A stretch of 64,000 bases of DNA from Paenibacillus sp. FSL H3-0469 (GTDB taxonomy: Bacteria; Bacillota; Bacilli; Paenibacillales; Paenibacillaceae), in NCBI RefSeq assembly GCF_038051945.1, contig NZ_CP150302.1:3720001-3784000 (forward strand), in the 5' to 3' direction. Every line of letters starts with the position of its first letter. Within the stretch, counting starts at the first letter, position 1. Under the pieces are notes generated by a model. The model did not search any database, was not told where the DNA came from, and saw only the letters and a program-made list of their open reading frames with translations. A program made the translations under genes and the position numbers. Of the stretch, positions 18,360 through 27,785 are shown one piece after another.

Positions 18360-20612
18360 TTAACGCACATTTAATGCTCTTTGAGTTGCTTTAAGATAAG
18401 CATGACCATATTTCTGATCGGGTTCTAAGTGTGTTCCCTCTGCCCATTCATTCCATGCATTAATGAAAATCACTTGATTTTCTTCACTATTAAATTTCCT
18501 TGTATAGTCTACTAAGCCAATCAACCATTTCTCATATTCCTCTGGGGAAGAGTTATAGAATATGTTAGACGAGCTTTTCCTCCTGGCTGTATTATCCCAA
18601 CTCAACATTGCACCACGAAACCAATTGTACCCTGCAGAATTTTTCTTTTGTAAAGTTCGTTCTACAACCTCCTTGTAATCGTATATGTTTCCGTTGAATT
18701 CTTGATTTAAACCTTTAATTTGACTTGATATCTCGCTAGCGTATATTCCGTGTGGAGGAAATTCAACAGCAGAATCACAACCATAAACTTCAGGATCTTG
18801 CTGTCCAAATGACTGTACCATGCAAACATGCAAATCCTTAATTCCATTTTCCCTGCATTTTTCTTTCCAAAACAAAATTGTATTCTTTAGATCCGGGAAT
18901 AGTTCAGCTCGATAAATAAGTATTATCGGCACTTCATCTTCAATACATATATATCTTTTGTCTTTCAACATCGGAATAATTTCTTCTATGAATCTCTTAT
19001 CTGAGTCTTCATCATGGATTTGTTGCATTAGCAATTCTTTTTCTTGTCCATCCCACCGTCTAGACCAACTTTCATTAGCCCAGCAAATACAAAAAGGAAA
19101 ATCCAGTTCTTTATTTTCCAGTAATATATTTAGAGGTTTTTCCAACAACCTCCTACCATTAAACCAATAGTAGTAGTAGCAAAATCCAAATATGTCATTT
19201 TCTCTTGCGAGCTTTATTTGTTTTGCATTAATATCTTCTTCCTCAACTAAGTTGTAGTACCCAAGCTCAGCTGGTACATGTGGTTGATAATGCCCCTCAT
19301 ATAAAGGCGTAGCCTTTTTTACATTTGTCCATTCCGTGAATCCCTCTCCCCACCATTCATTATTTTCAGGTATTTCATGATATTGAGGAAGATAGAACGG
19401 AATCGCTTTAATCTTGTTTTGATTTAGTTCGTTCCATTGGGATGCAGTTGCTCTTTTATGATATAGAATGTGTGGAATATGAGTTATGATCTTGCTGTTA
19501 CCTATGATCTTGCCCTTAAATGTAGAGTAAAGAGTTTCATTACAGTAGGCTTCGAAAATATTTTCTTTCACAAGTAATGGTCCAATAAACTCCACCTTAT
19601 TTTTTATGTCATTTAAAATAAAGTCACTCTTGTAAAAAGGTGAGAAATGCTCATTATCTATGAACCTGTCTTCATCCATGTATAAAAGATCACAATTTTT
19701 CTGTTCAATTAGCAGCGTAGAATAATAAAAAGAATTAATTGATAAGAAATCCTCTTCTTCCATAACAAATACGTAGTCTCCAGAAATTTCTGGTCTTGCA
19801 GCCCTAATATAATCCATAAAATCAGCACTGCTAAATTCAACATATTTTACATTAAGTCCATTGAATTTGTAGTCTAAATCTTCGAGTTTTCTACCGACTA
19901 ATATTATCTCATGATTTTTGTACGACTGGTTTTTTAGAGAGTCCAGACATCTATATAGAAATTCAGCATTTTTACTTTGATAAGGGATTATGATGGTGTA
20001 AAGAAGATTACTCTTAATATCCTGAGTATCAATTACATCATTATCAATAAATTTATATGGAACAAAACTATATTGTACATCAGCATCAGACGAATGATTC
20101 AAAATAAAAGACTCCGCTTTGTTAAATATCCACTTAAAACCGTTCTCACGCCACTTACGAAAACCTTTTTGAAATAATTTCAGAACACCATCTCTACCAT
20201 ATAATTTTGAATATCCCTCAAATACTAGTTTAAAATAAGATACAGATGAAATCTTTTCAATGCTAATATCGCCTAACACAAATTGACCAGGTGAATCTCC
20301 GGGATCAAGTCTTAATTGTGTAATATTTTTTTCAAATTTCACAACTTTAAAATGTTGACCCCCTCTTTCATTTATTGAACCTAAAAGAACAGAGTTTTCT
20401 TGACTGAAACCATCACCAGAGTTTTTATACAGACGTATATATCTTGTTTCTTTAGATTCGCCTTGCCAGACAAACCTGTAAAATCCTTTGGAGAAGCTTT
20501 CATTAAAATATATCTGGGGGTCGTTATTTTGGCTCTCCCAATTATGTTCATTAGTTGACCCTCGCAAACCTTCAACGCCATACAATGAGGATATACGTAG
20601 ATTCTTTTTCAT
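18360..20612 (-). CDS. Three-domain glycosyltransferase with C-terminal WbsX (GH99-like) domain
   Basis: About 750 residues. The start is taken at the ATG at 20612 (MKKNLRISS), with AAAGGA six bases upstream, rather than a TTG at 20627. Residues ~1-110 form a beta-rich domain with NNDPQIYF and LRLDPGDSPGQF. Residues ~195-370 look like a GT2 domain (YTIIIPYQSKNAEF, EIILVGRK, VFVMEEEDF). From ~385 there is a WbsX/GH99-like domain: AIPFYLPQYHEIPENN, WWGEGFTEWTNV, CYYYYWFNGRRLL, CICWANESW and the terminal INAWNEWAEGTHLEPD. Such proteins occur in O-antigen and S-layer-glycan loci. The N-terminal domain resembles one in the kinase gene upstream (11-bp gap), suggesting a shared glycan-binding module. 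Confidence 0.83.
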   Translation of the reverse strand: MKKNLRISSLYGVEGLRGSTNEHNWESQNNDPQIYFNESFSKGFYRFVWQGESKETRYIRLYKNSGDGFSQENSVLLGSINERGGQHFKVVKFEKNITQLRLDPGDSPGQFVLGDISIEKISSVSYFKLVFEGYSKLYGRDGVLKLFQKGFRKWRENGFKWIFNKAESFILNHSSDADVQYSFVPYKFIDNDVIDTQDIKSNLLYTIIIPYQSKNAEFLYRCLDSLKNQSYKNHEIILVGRKLEDLDYKFNGLNVKYVEFSSADFMDYIRAARPEISGDYVFVMEEEDFLSINSFYYSTLLIEQKNCDLLYMDEDRFIDNEHFSPFYKSDFILNDIKNKVEFIGPLLVKENIFEAYCNETLYSTFKGKIIGNSKIITHIPHILYHKRATASQWNELNQNKIKAIPFYLPQYHEIPENNEWWGEGFTEWTNVKKATPLYEGHYQPHVPAELGYYNLVEEEDINAKQIKLARENDIFGFCYYYYWFNGRRLLEKPLNILLENKELDFPFCICWANESWSRRWDGQEKELLMQQIHDEDSDKRFIEEIIPMLKDKRYICIEDEVPIILIYRAELFPDLKNTILFWKEKCRENGIKDLHVCMVQSFGQQDPEVYGCDSAVEFPPHGIYASEISSQIKGLNQEFNGNIYDYKEVVERTLQKKNSAGYNWFRGAMLSWDNTARRKSSSNIFYNSSPEEYEKWLIGLVDYTRKFNSEENQVIFINAWNEWAEGTHLEPDQKYGHAYLKATQRALNVR

Positions 20613-20623
20613 TTTCCGTCCTT

Positions 20624-22081
20624 TCAATTCCCTTTAATTTTCCTAATTTCTTTCTTTATTCTATTTTCAATTCTCCACCAGTATTTTTTTTTGATTTCAT
20701 TCAAAATCTCTTCATTTCGTTCTAACTCTGCTTTCAATTCAACTTTTTCCATTATGAGCCTTTCATTCTCCGATATAACCCCATCTTTTTCCAACACAAG
20801 TTTATCTCTTTCAATAATGAGTTGTTCATTCAAGCTTTTAAATTCTTGCATGGTAGCTTGTAGTTCAATATAGGAATTTGAAAGTACATCTTTGTTGTCC
20901 ATCAATATTCTATATGCTTGACCAAGCTCATTTAAATAATCATTTTCAAAAAAATAAGCATACTTCAAAGAAATCACTATGTTCGCGATTTGTAACTCAT
21001 TATCTGATGAAAAATAAATTTGGGGATCATCTGTCTCAAAGAAATAACATTGGGAATTCAAAACAAAAAGTGCATTTGACCAAACGTTATTAATACTGAG
21101 CTCATTCCCAGCCTCATCATAAGCGGAAATACCATTAAGCTTGATGACACATTTCTTATCAGCGGGATCAAATCTAAATGATTTGAAGCTGGAATCAACA
21201 GTAAACTTTAAAATTTCAGTATTATAATCAACTTTCAGCTTATAACTATCTCGTTCTGTAAATAAATCACTTTGTTGCAAGTTGCTATAAAATAATTGTG
21301 CTGAAACAACATCGCTTTCTATAAACTCAAAACGCACTCCATTCCGGAGATAATTATTCTGTTTTGCTATAGCTTGGTTAGTGCCTACATAATCCGCAAA
21401 ACAAATAGACATCTCAGTGTAATATTTGATTTTCACAATACTATCAATACCAAACAGCTCAAACAACTCAGAAATCTCAACAAAGTTAATAAGGGCCGAA
21501 TAATGTGCGTAATAAAAAGTATTAATTGCTCTAAATGCTACAAATTCAAGAGGCACAGGAAAATCAAGCACCCATTCATAATCCAATACTTTGAAATCAC
21601 CATTTGTCATTCGGATAATATTATCCAAATTCAAATCTATATTTGGAGTAATAAATGCTTTTAAACCTTCTATTGGGTATTCTTTTTTAAAAAAACAAAT
21701 AAACTTATCAGTATTACAAAATTCAGAATAATTCTCCATTGCAACTTCATTTATAAAGTTTTTATATAAATTAATATAAAAAATAAATTCATTCTTCTTC
21801 TTTTTAAGGGCAGCTTCCAAGAGCAACTCATCAAGACTTTTCCCATCAATAAAATCAAAAACAATTTTATTTTCTTTATATGTCGGCTTTAGCAAGACAT
21901 CAGATTTGTAATGAGCTTCCAACTCAATGTAATTTTGCATAATACGTTTCAAATGAGGAGCACCCGAGGCATTAATTGCTTGTTTCATCACTTTTTTCAT
22001 TCCAAATTCACTATAAATGATAGTTTTCATTTGAAACTGAGTATGCCTATCCCTACTATATCTCGCATATAGTACTTCCAA
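20624..22081 (-). CDS. WbdD-like kinase domain protein with C-terminal coiled coil
   Basis: About 485 residues from a TTG at 22081, which has a GAGGAGTGAGG site; a TTG six codons upstream has none. Residues ~1-260 look like a kinase of the LPS-kinase/phosphotransferase fold: VLYARYSRDRHTQF at the N-terminus, DLNLDNII (Asp149, catalytic-loop-like) and KVLDYEWVLDFP (Asp167, metal-binding-like). Residues ~270-390 are a beta-rich domain (FRFDPADKK, TDDPQIYF). Residues ~395-470 are heptad-rich and end in a basic tail. Kinase plus coiled coil is the layout of WbdD, the E. coli O9a chain terminator and length ruler, which caps the glycan with methyl phosphate. Here the methyltransferase is the separate upstream gene in the same frame. 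The role is inferred. Confidence 0.72.
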   Translation of the reverse strand: MEVLYARYSRDRHTQFQMKTIIYSEFGMKKVMKQAINASGAPHLKRIMQNYIELEAHYKSDVLLKPTYKENKIVFDFIDGKSLDELLLEAALKKKKNEFIFYINLYKNFINEVAMENYSEFCNTDKFICFFKKEYPIEGLKAFITPNIDLNLDNIIRMTNGDFKVLDYEWVLDFPVPLEFVAFRAINTFYYAHYSALINFVEISELFELFGIDSIVKIKYYTEMSICFADYVGTNQAIAKQNNYLRNGVRFEFIESDVVSAQLFYSNLQQSDLFTERDSYKLKVDYNTEILKFTVDSSFKSFRFDPADKKCVIKLNGISAYDEAGNELSINNVWSNALFVLNSQCYFFETDDPQIYFSSDNELQIANIVISLKYAYFFENDYLNELGQAYRILMDNKDVLSNSYIELQATMQEFKSLNEQLIIERDKLVLEKDGVISENERLIMEKVELKAELERNEEILNEIKKKYWWRIENRIKKEIRKIKGN

Positions 22082-22114
22082 AAATCCCTCACTCCTCAAG
22101 AATAGGTAATCAAT

Positions 22115-23017
22115 TCATTTTGAAAAAACCAAAAAAGAATTAGAGAAAAAAGGATATTCTTTTGCACTGAAAAGAATATTATCATAAACTGCTTGTTCAT
22201 TAAAAAGAATGGCTCTTGATTGATCGTAATTATTAATTACATTTTGCAATTCCCCAATTTTCGGCAACCTTTCGTCAGAATATATAGAGTCCGAAAATTT
22301 ATAGTCAGGAAATGGATAGTAAAATTTATTTTTTTCAAATCCAGCCTCAGTAATGATATTGATTAATTCTAGTTTGGAGAAGGTTTGAATTTTATGATTA
22401 GAGGGATAATTTTCCAAACCATCAAATAAAAGCCCTGTATGATCCTCTTTACTTCCCGCCCAATACTTCAAGCCAAACTTATTCTCAATTGCAATTATCA
22501 AAGTACCGCCCGGCTTTAAATTCTTTTTTATATTTTTCAAAAAGTCAATATAAGGGGATTCGGATGCAGTATACATTGCAGCATATTCCAACACCCCTAC
22601 AAGAGTTATATAGTCAAACTGCTTATCAAAAGTAATATCATTCAAATTACCTACAATTATCTCGAAATTCCTCTTATCTTTATTACGATGATAATTAATT
22701 AATGATCGTTTCTGCGAAAGTTCTACAGAGGTTACATATCCACATTTATCGCACAACATTCCAGTAATTGCGCCACACCCAGCTCCAATTTCCAGAACTT
22801 CAGTTCCTTCTTCAAACGGATACCACTCTAATAGGTTTTGTCTCTTGTTAGAAAAATGATACAGTACAGGCCATCGATCATCAGTTGCAATGACTGTTTC
22901 TAAATCAGCATTACTTTTGACCAAATTAAGCATTTCATCTTCAATTTCTCCATCGGAGTATAAATCCACTCCACTATAAAACGAATAATTAAGTCGCCGG
23001 TCTTCAGAATTATCCAT
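22115..23017 (-). CDS. SAM-dependent methyltransferase, WbdD-like first half
   Basis: 300 residues. The class I methyltransferase glycine motif is VLEIGAGCGAITGML at about residues 74-88, followed by VTSVELSQKR (motif II) and FDYITLVGVLEYA (motif IV), then a C-terminal cap. It overlaps the wzt gene by eight bases. Its TGA stop (22117-22115) is followed in the same frame by five sense codons and then the kinase-coiled coil frame, so the two genes look like one protein split by a single stop. Predicted role with the kinase gene: methylating the phosphate or sugar at the non-reducing end to stop chain growth and mark the chain for export by Wzt. Confidence 0.82.
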   Translation of the reverse strand: MDNSEDRRLNYSFYSGVDLYSDGEIEDEMLNLVKSNADLETVIATDDRWPVLYHFSNKRQNLLEWYPFEEGTEVLEIGAGCGAITGMLCDKCGYVTSVELSQKRSLINYHRNKDKRNFEIIVGNLNDITFDKQFDYITLVGVLEYAAMYTASESPYIDFLKNIKKNLKPGGTLIIAIENKFGLKYWAGSKEDHTGLLFDGLENYPSNHKIQTFSKLELINIITEAGFEKNKFYYPFPDYKFSDSIYSDERLPKIGELQNVINNYDQSRAILFNEQAVYDNILFSAKEYPFFSNSFLVFSK

Positions 23018-24287
23018 TTAGTACAGTCCCTTCGCTTTTCAAAACTTTTATATTCGAGTCCATATCAAAAAAACCAACGCTGTTCTTATTTGCAATTACA
23101 TGAATGCTAAAAATATCGTATAGCCGATTGTATACAACAAACTCATTACCCTCATATCCCGTGCAACCAAAAGATATAAGATAATCCCCACCCTGCAAAG
23201 CAATGTTCTGAGAAAATTCAATCATGTATATATCATCTTTCTTGATTAATCCGGTATTAATTGATTCCAGCATCGTATTCGTTCCAGTTATTTCGGTACC
23301 ACGAATATCCTTGATACTAAAAGCAAAAATGGGATCTACTATATCCTCATTGAAACGCACTTTGATTTTCAGTTTAAACTCTTTTCCCTTCATAATAACA
23401 TTCGTCAAATCTCCCGAATGATCAAAAACTCCAAAGTCAATAATTTGCGCTTTATTATTTCCATAATCACTAAAGGAAGGATTAATATTAATCCCTTTTT
23501 TCCACTGATTTTCAACTAATGTGTTTTTAACATCTACGCTTTCCACTTTAGAATATTGATTAACCAATATTTTTTTATAAATGTCAATCATAGGACCAGG
23601 CGCCCCTTCATCAATGATGACGCCCTCATTCATAACAATGACCCTGTCACAATATTTCATTACGCTGCTCATATCATGAGTAACAAATATTATCGTCTTA
23701 CCTTGATCCTTAAATTCACTGAATTTTTTAAAACACTTTGCTTGGAAGAATATATCACCTACTGATAAGGCTTCATCAACAATAAGTATCTCAGGTTCAA
23801 CATTAATCGCTACAGCAAAGGCTAATCTAACAAACATACCACTCGAATATGTTTTCACCGGTTGATGAATAAAGTCACCAATATCTGCAAAGGCAGTAAT
23901 ATCGTCAACCTTCTTATCAACATCTTCCTTGCTCATCCCCATCATCGTGCCATTTAGATAAACATTTTCCAGACCAGAGAAGTCAGGATTAAATCCTGCC
24001 CCTAGTTCTAATAGCGCAGATATTCTCCCTTTAACAGATAACTTACCAGAAGTTGGTGACAATACTCCTGTCATTATCTTTAGAAGCGTAGATTTACCAG
24101 AGCCGTTTTTTCCAATAATACCTAAAGCTTCTCCTTTTTGAACATTTAACGTCATACTATTCAGAGCAAAAAAATCCTTGTGATAATTTTTACCAAATAA
24201 ACTTAAAGATTCTTTCAATCTATCTACAGGGTTTCTATATAATTTGTATATCTTTGTAAGCTCATTTATTTCAATTACATTCTCCAT
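23010..24287 (-). CDS. wzt: Polysaccharide ABC exporter ATPase with C-terminal glycan-recognition domain
   Basis: 425 residues. The ATPase domain has Walker A IIGKNGSGKSTLLK at about 57-70, signature YSSGMFVRLAFA, Walker B EILIVDEAL and a switch His in IIFVTHDM. Residues ~255-420 form a beta-sandwich like the C-terminal domain of Wzt from E. coli O8/O9a, which binds the capped non-reducing end of the glycan and gates export. That fits the methyltransferase and kinase genes downstream. AAGGAGTG precedes the ATG. The wzm permease lies 17 bases upstream. Confidence 0.93.
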   Translation of the reverse strand: MENVIEINELTKIYKLYRNPVDRLKESLSLFGKNYHKDFFALNSMTLNVQKGEALGIIGKNGSGKSTLLKIMTGVLSPTSGKLSVKGRISALLELGAGFNPDFSGLENVYLNGTMMGMSKEDVDKKVDDITAFADIGDFIHQPVKTYSSGMFVRLAFAVAINVEPEILIVDEALSVGDIFFQAKCFKKFSEFKDQGKTIIFVTHDMSSVMKYCDRVIVMNEGVIIDEGAPGPMIDIYKKILVNQYSKVESVDVKNTLVENQWKKGININPSFSDYGNNKAQIIDFGVFDHSGDLTNVIMKGKEFKLKIKVRFNEDIVDPIFAFSIKDIRGTEITGTNTMLESINTGLIKKDDIYMIEFSQNIALQGGDYLISFGCTGYEGNEFVVYNRLYDIFSIHVIANKNSVGFFDMDSNIKVLKSEGTVLNG

Positions 24288-24304
24288 TTTTACACTCCTT
24301 AATT

Positions 24305-25105
24305 CTAAAGCACATCTGCAAAGTGAGGTTTTAATTTTTTATAGAGTAAACCACCAACTAATAACAAACTGAAAGCAACAATCCAAAAATATAAAGTTTC
24401 AAACGGTTTCTCCCAAAACCACATCTTGTTGAGGAAACAATCTCGATAGCCTTCTGCAATATAATAAAAAGGATTCAATTTAAATAAAAATTGATATTTG
24501 GGAGGTGTAATATCTAAAGACCATACAATGGGAGTTAGCCAAAATCCAATTTGGACAATTATGGATACAATTTGATTCATATCTCTAAAGAACGGAACAA
24601 TGGATGAAGTAATAAAACTAACACCAATCAGCAAGATTATCATTCCTGCTATGTAATAGATAACTTGAATCCAATAAATATCAGGATATATCCCATAAAA
24701 TATTAATATTAAAAATAAAAATAAAAGAAAAAATAAGTGAATAAAGAATGAAGAGACTATTTTAACAATAGGAAGAATACTAATTTTAAAAACAACCTTC
24801 TTAACTAAGAAACTATACTCAGTAAAACTTAAAGTTGCATTCGCAAAAGCCTCAGCAAAATAAAACCAAGGTATCATTCCACAGATTAACCAAACTACGA
24901 ATGGCGCACCACTGGTTGTAATTCCTGAGCGAAACCCTACCTGAAAAACAAACCAGTATAGCAAAATAGTAATGAGAGGATTTGCAAAAGCCCAAAAAAC
25001 TCCAAAATATGATCCTTTAAACTTCTTTTTAAAATCATTTTTTGCCAGACTATATATTAGGTTGTTTCTGGCACTAGTTTCTTGTGAGAAGCGTAAATTT
25101 AGCAA
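24305..25105 (-). CDS. wzm: Polysaccharide ABC-2 exporter permease
   Basis: 266 residues with six membrane helices and an N-terminal amphipathic stretch (NDFKKKFKGSYFG) typical of Wzm/TagG/KpsM permeases. It forms the export channel with Wzt for undecaprenyl-linked glycan. Start is a TTG (MLNLRFSQE) preceded by AAGGAGATAAGGA. It is the first gene of the long minus-strand operon and is divergent from the O-antigen-ligase-like gene; the shared 100-base gap must hold its promoter, which I could not place with certainty. Confidence 0.92.
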   Translation of the reverse strand: MLNLRFSQETSARNNLIYSLAKNDFKKKFKGSYFGVFWAFANPLITILLYWFVFQVGFRSGITTSGAPFVVWLICGMIPWFYFAEAFANATLSFTEYSFLVKKVVFKISILPIVKIVSSFFIHLFFLLFLFLILIFYGIYPDIYWIQVIYYIAGMIILLIGVSFITSSIVPFFRDMNQIVSIIVQIGFWLTPIVWSLDITPPKYQFLFKLNPFYYIAEGYRDCFLNKMWFWEKPFETLYFWIVAFSLLLVGGLLYKKLKPHFADVL

Positions 25106-25142
25106 TTTCCTTATCTCCTTATTAATTGAAAATTGATGTTCC

Positions 25143-25171
25143 TTTAAGATTCTAACCGCTTATGCTAAAAT
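25143..25171 (+). promoter_or_regulatory. Promoter of the O-antigen-ligase-like gene
   Basis: A TTTAAG -35-like hexamer (25143-25148), a 17-base spacer and an extended -10 element TGC-TAAAAT (25163-25171) lie 35 bases upstream of the GTG start. Confidence 0.5.
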
Positions 25172-25205
25172 ATCCTCGTACCTACAGATAAAGGAGATTA
25201 AAAAC

Positions 25206-27665
25206 GTGTCGAAACCAGTATACGGTAAAAATGCGGTTCAGTCGAGAAATGTTGAAAAGATATCCAGTTACATATGGGCGTTAGCGATAGGGTTCATTGT
25301 TTTTTTGGTCTGGGCTCCGTTTCAAGTGGGATTATTTAATGGGCAGCAGATTGATTTTGAGAAGCCGATCTATCTGTCTTCACTCCTCAGCAGCCTGTTG
25401 CTGCTGGTGTGGATAGGCTTGTACTTCACCAAGTTCAGGCTGGAAGGACAGCGTGATGCGCTGGCTGTGGCTTCGCTGCTGTTGCCTGCTACCTACGCGT
25501 TGTCGCTTATTGGCGCTGCTTCGCATTATATGGCGATGAATCTGCTGTTTGTGCAGAGCATGTATGTCGCAGTATTCATTATAGCGTTATATTTGCTCCA
25601 ACAAAAGCAACTAAATGTTGTCATTCAAAATGCTATTCTGGCGATTGCTTATTTCATCGTCGGTTTCGGTCTGCTGAACTGGCTTGGCAGCTGGAAATTT
25701 GCCGGGGGGCTGATAGGTTGGTTCTCCAATACAGTGCGGGATAGTAAATACTTGGATGCGGTCATGACGGACTCTAACGGTCTGCGTTTGACTTCCATTT
25801 TCCAGTATGCTAATACTTATGCCGCCTTCCTCATGGCCTTCCTGTTCGTGGCGGTGTATTCCCTTGTCCGCTCCAAAAAGTGGTACGGCACGCTGACGCA
25901 CAGCTTCATGCTGGTGCCTATCATTGTATCTCTGCTGCTGACCTTGTCCCGTGGGGGACTTGTCATGCTGCCTGTAGTGTTCATCCTGCTCCTGTTGTTC
26001 CTGAAGCCAGCGCAGCAGATTCTCTGGATTATTCATCTTGCGCTTTCTGGCCTTGCGGCTCTGCTGGTCACTAACCCGCTGACTACACTTGGAACAGAGT
26101 TAAATACTACTTACACCTCATCAGCAGCACTTAAGGCTTGGGCCTATCTGATCGGAGCCTCGGCAGTAGTGGCCGCTCTGGGATGGTTGATTCAACGTTA
26201 TGTTGCACCTTGGCTGCATGGGAAGCTAGGGAGCTCGGGCACCCGTAAATTCACAGGACTATGGATTCCTCTCGGCTCAGTTGTAGCTGTGGCTATCGTT
26301 GCTTTCCTGCTGATTGGGACTAGCGTCCGCAGTGTATTGCCGGATAACATCGAGACACGGCTGGAGAACATTAACTTTAAACAGCATAGTGTACTCGAAC
26401 GTTTCACTTTCTACAAGGATGCCATGAAGGTAGTGAAGGACTATCCGATTCTCGGATCAGGCGGCGGCGGTTGGGCTTCCTTATATGAAGAGTACCAGAA
26501 CAATCCTTATATAAGCCGTCAGGTTCATAACTTCTTCTTGCAGTATTTGATCGAAGTCGGGATTGTCGGGTTCATTATATTTATGGGCTTTATCGGATTT
26601 ATTTTCTACAAATACATCCGTGCCTACCTGAAGCGTGACAAGGATGAATTCCATAATGGGTTCTTCTTCTACATTATTGCGATGTCTATCCTTGTACACA
26701 GTCTGCTGGACTTTAATATGAGTTACGCGTTCATGGGTATTCTGGTGTTCATCGGTTTGGCTGGTATGGGCGCTGAAATGGATAACAAACCGCTCCGTCA
26801 GAGCTGGAATAAAGTCGAAATTCGGATGGGATACATGGCTGTACTGACCATCGGGACGATATTCCTGCTGTTCCTGTCGATCAACTACATCGGGTCAAGT
26901 AATGCGGCGCTCAAAGGAAAAAACTTAGTTTCGGTAAGTACTTCCTATGAGGAGATCAAAACACCTCTAGTTAAAGCATTAGATGCCCGTCCATACCATC
27001 CGGAAGCAGCATTATACCTATCTACTCTTGACATGCAGGTATTCAAGCAAACCCAAGACGAACAGTATCTGGCTGAAGCGTCTAATGTGTTAACGCGCGC
27101 TTTGAAAGACGAGCCTTACAACAAAAATCTTTTGGCTCAATTGGGCAGTTATTACGATCTGAAGGGTCAACCTGATATGGCACTGGCAGTATACAGTGAC
27201 AATGCCTACAAGTTCAACTGGGATATCACGTGGTATGAGTCATTGATTAACCGTGCTCAGACGCTTGCTGCGGCAGCTAATGAGCAGAAGGATGAGGCCA
27301 AGAAACAGGAATACCTCACCGCTGGACTGGATGCGTACAAGCATGTTGTGAATGGTGTGGAGCATCTGAAAACTTTACCGCCAGAGCAGTTGCAGGGCCG
27401 TCCGTTCTCGGTTACTCCTGCTATTGCACTAAATGTGGGTAAGTTACAGGTTATCTCAGGACAAAATGATGTGGCTGCTGCAACGTTGAAGCTTGGTTTA
27501 AGTGACGATTACAGTGATCCTACTAACCGCGAGATAGCACGCTGGTACTTGGCAGCACTGAAGAAAGCAGGAACAGCAGTTGATCAGCCAGTCTATGACA
27601 AGCTGGTTGCCGCAGATCCGGCCGAAGCCGCAGCCATTGAGGCTGTTGTGAAGACACAGTACTGA
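25206..27665 (+). CDS. O-antigen ligase/polymerase-like membrane protein with TPR tail
   Basis: 819 residues from a GTG with AAGGAG nine bases upstream. About twelve membrane helices fill residues ~25-570. They hold the Wzy_C/O-antigen ligase region, including LTLSRGGLVMLPVV before a long outside loop with the H-containing VLERFTFYKDAMKVVKDYPILGSGGGGW and YISRQVHNFFLQYLIEVGI, where ligases have their key Arg and His. Residues ~590-819 are TPR-like helices (PYHPEAALYLS, LAQLGSYYDLKGQPDMAL). It may transfer the finished glycan from lipid to a surface acceptor or polymerise it. Its base composition is like the core genome, unlike the cassette it is divergent from. Confidence 0.85.
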   Translation: MSKPVYGKNAVQSRNVEKISSYIWALAIGFIVFLVWAPFQVGLFNGQQIDFEKPIYLSSLLSSLLLLVWIGLYFTKFRLEGQRDALAVASLLLPATYALSLIGAASHYMAMNLLFVQSMYVAVFIIALYLLQQKQLNVVIQNAILAIAYFIVGFGLLNWLGSWKFAGGLIGWFSNTVRDSKYLDAVMTDSNGLRLTSIFQYANTYAAFLMAFLFVAVYSLVRSKKWYGTLTHSFMLVPIIVSLLLTLSRGGLVMLPVVFILLLLFLKPAQQILWIIHLALSGLAALLVTNPLTTLGTELNTTYTSSAALKAWAYLIGASAVVAALGWLIQRYVAPWLHGKLGSSGTRKFTGLWIPLGSVVAVAIVAFLLIGTSVRSVLPDNIETRLENINFKQHSVLERFTFYKDAMKVVKDYPILGSGGGGWASLYEEYQNNPYISRQVHNFFLQYLIEVGIVGFIIFMGFIGFIFYKYIRAYLKRDKDEFHNGFFFYIIAMSILVHSLLDFNMSYAFMGILVFIGLAGMGAEMDNKPLRQSWNKVEIRMGYMAVLTIGTIFLLFLSINYIGSSNAALKGKNLVSVSTSYEEIKTPLVKALDARPYHPEAALYLSTLDMQVFKQTQDEQYLAEASNVLTRALKDEPYNKNLLAQLGSYYDLKGQPDMALAVYSDNAYKFNWDITWYESLINRAQTLAAAANEQKDEAKKQEYLTAGLDAYKHVVNGVEHLKTLPPEQLQGRPFSVTPAIALNVGKLQVISGQNDVAAATLKLGLSDDYSDPTNREIARWYLAALKKAGTAVDQPVYDKLVAADPAEAAAIEAVVKTQY

Positions 27666-27689
27666 TCGGAATAGCAGAACAGTTTTAGA

Positions 27690-27729
27690 AAAAAGCGGCT
27701 TACTGTCTGAGTACAGTAGGCCGCTTTTT
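27690..27729. terminator. Bidirectional terminator between convergent genes
   Basis: AAAAGCGGC-TACTGT pairs with ACAGTA-GCCGCTTTTT around a six-base loop, flanked by A and T runs on both sides. It serves the ligase-like gene (+) and galU (-). Confidence 0.9.
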
Positions 27730-27785
27730 ATGATGATTTAGGAGAGGTTGGATAAGTATACGCATGAAGATAAGCGATAGTTTTC

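Noticed and set aside
6353..25105. Prophage or integrative element
   Set aside because: No integrase, transposase, att-like duplications or phage genes; AT-rich content fits a glycan cassette exchange.
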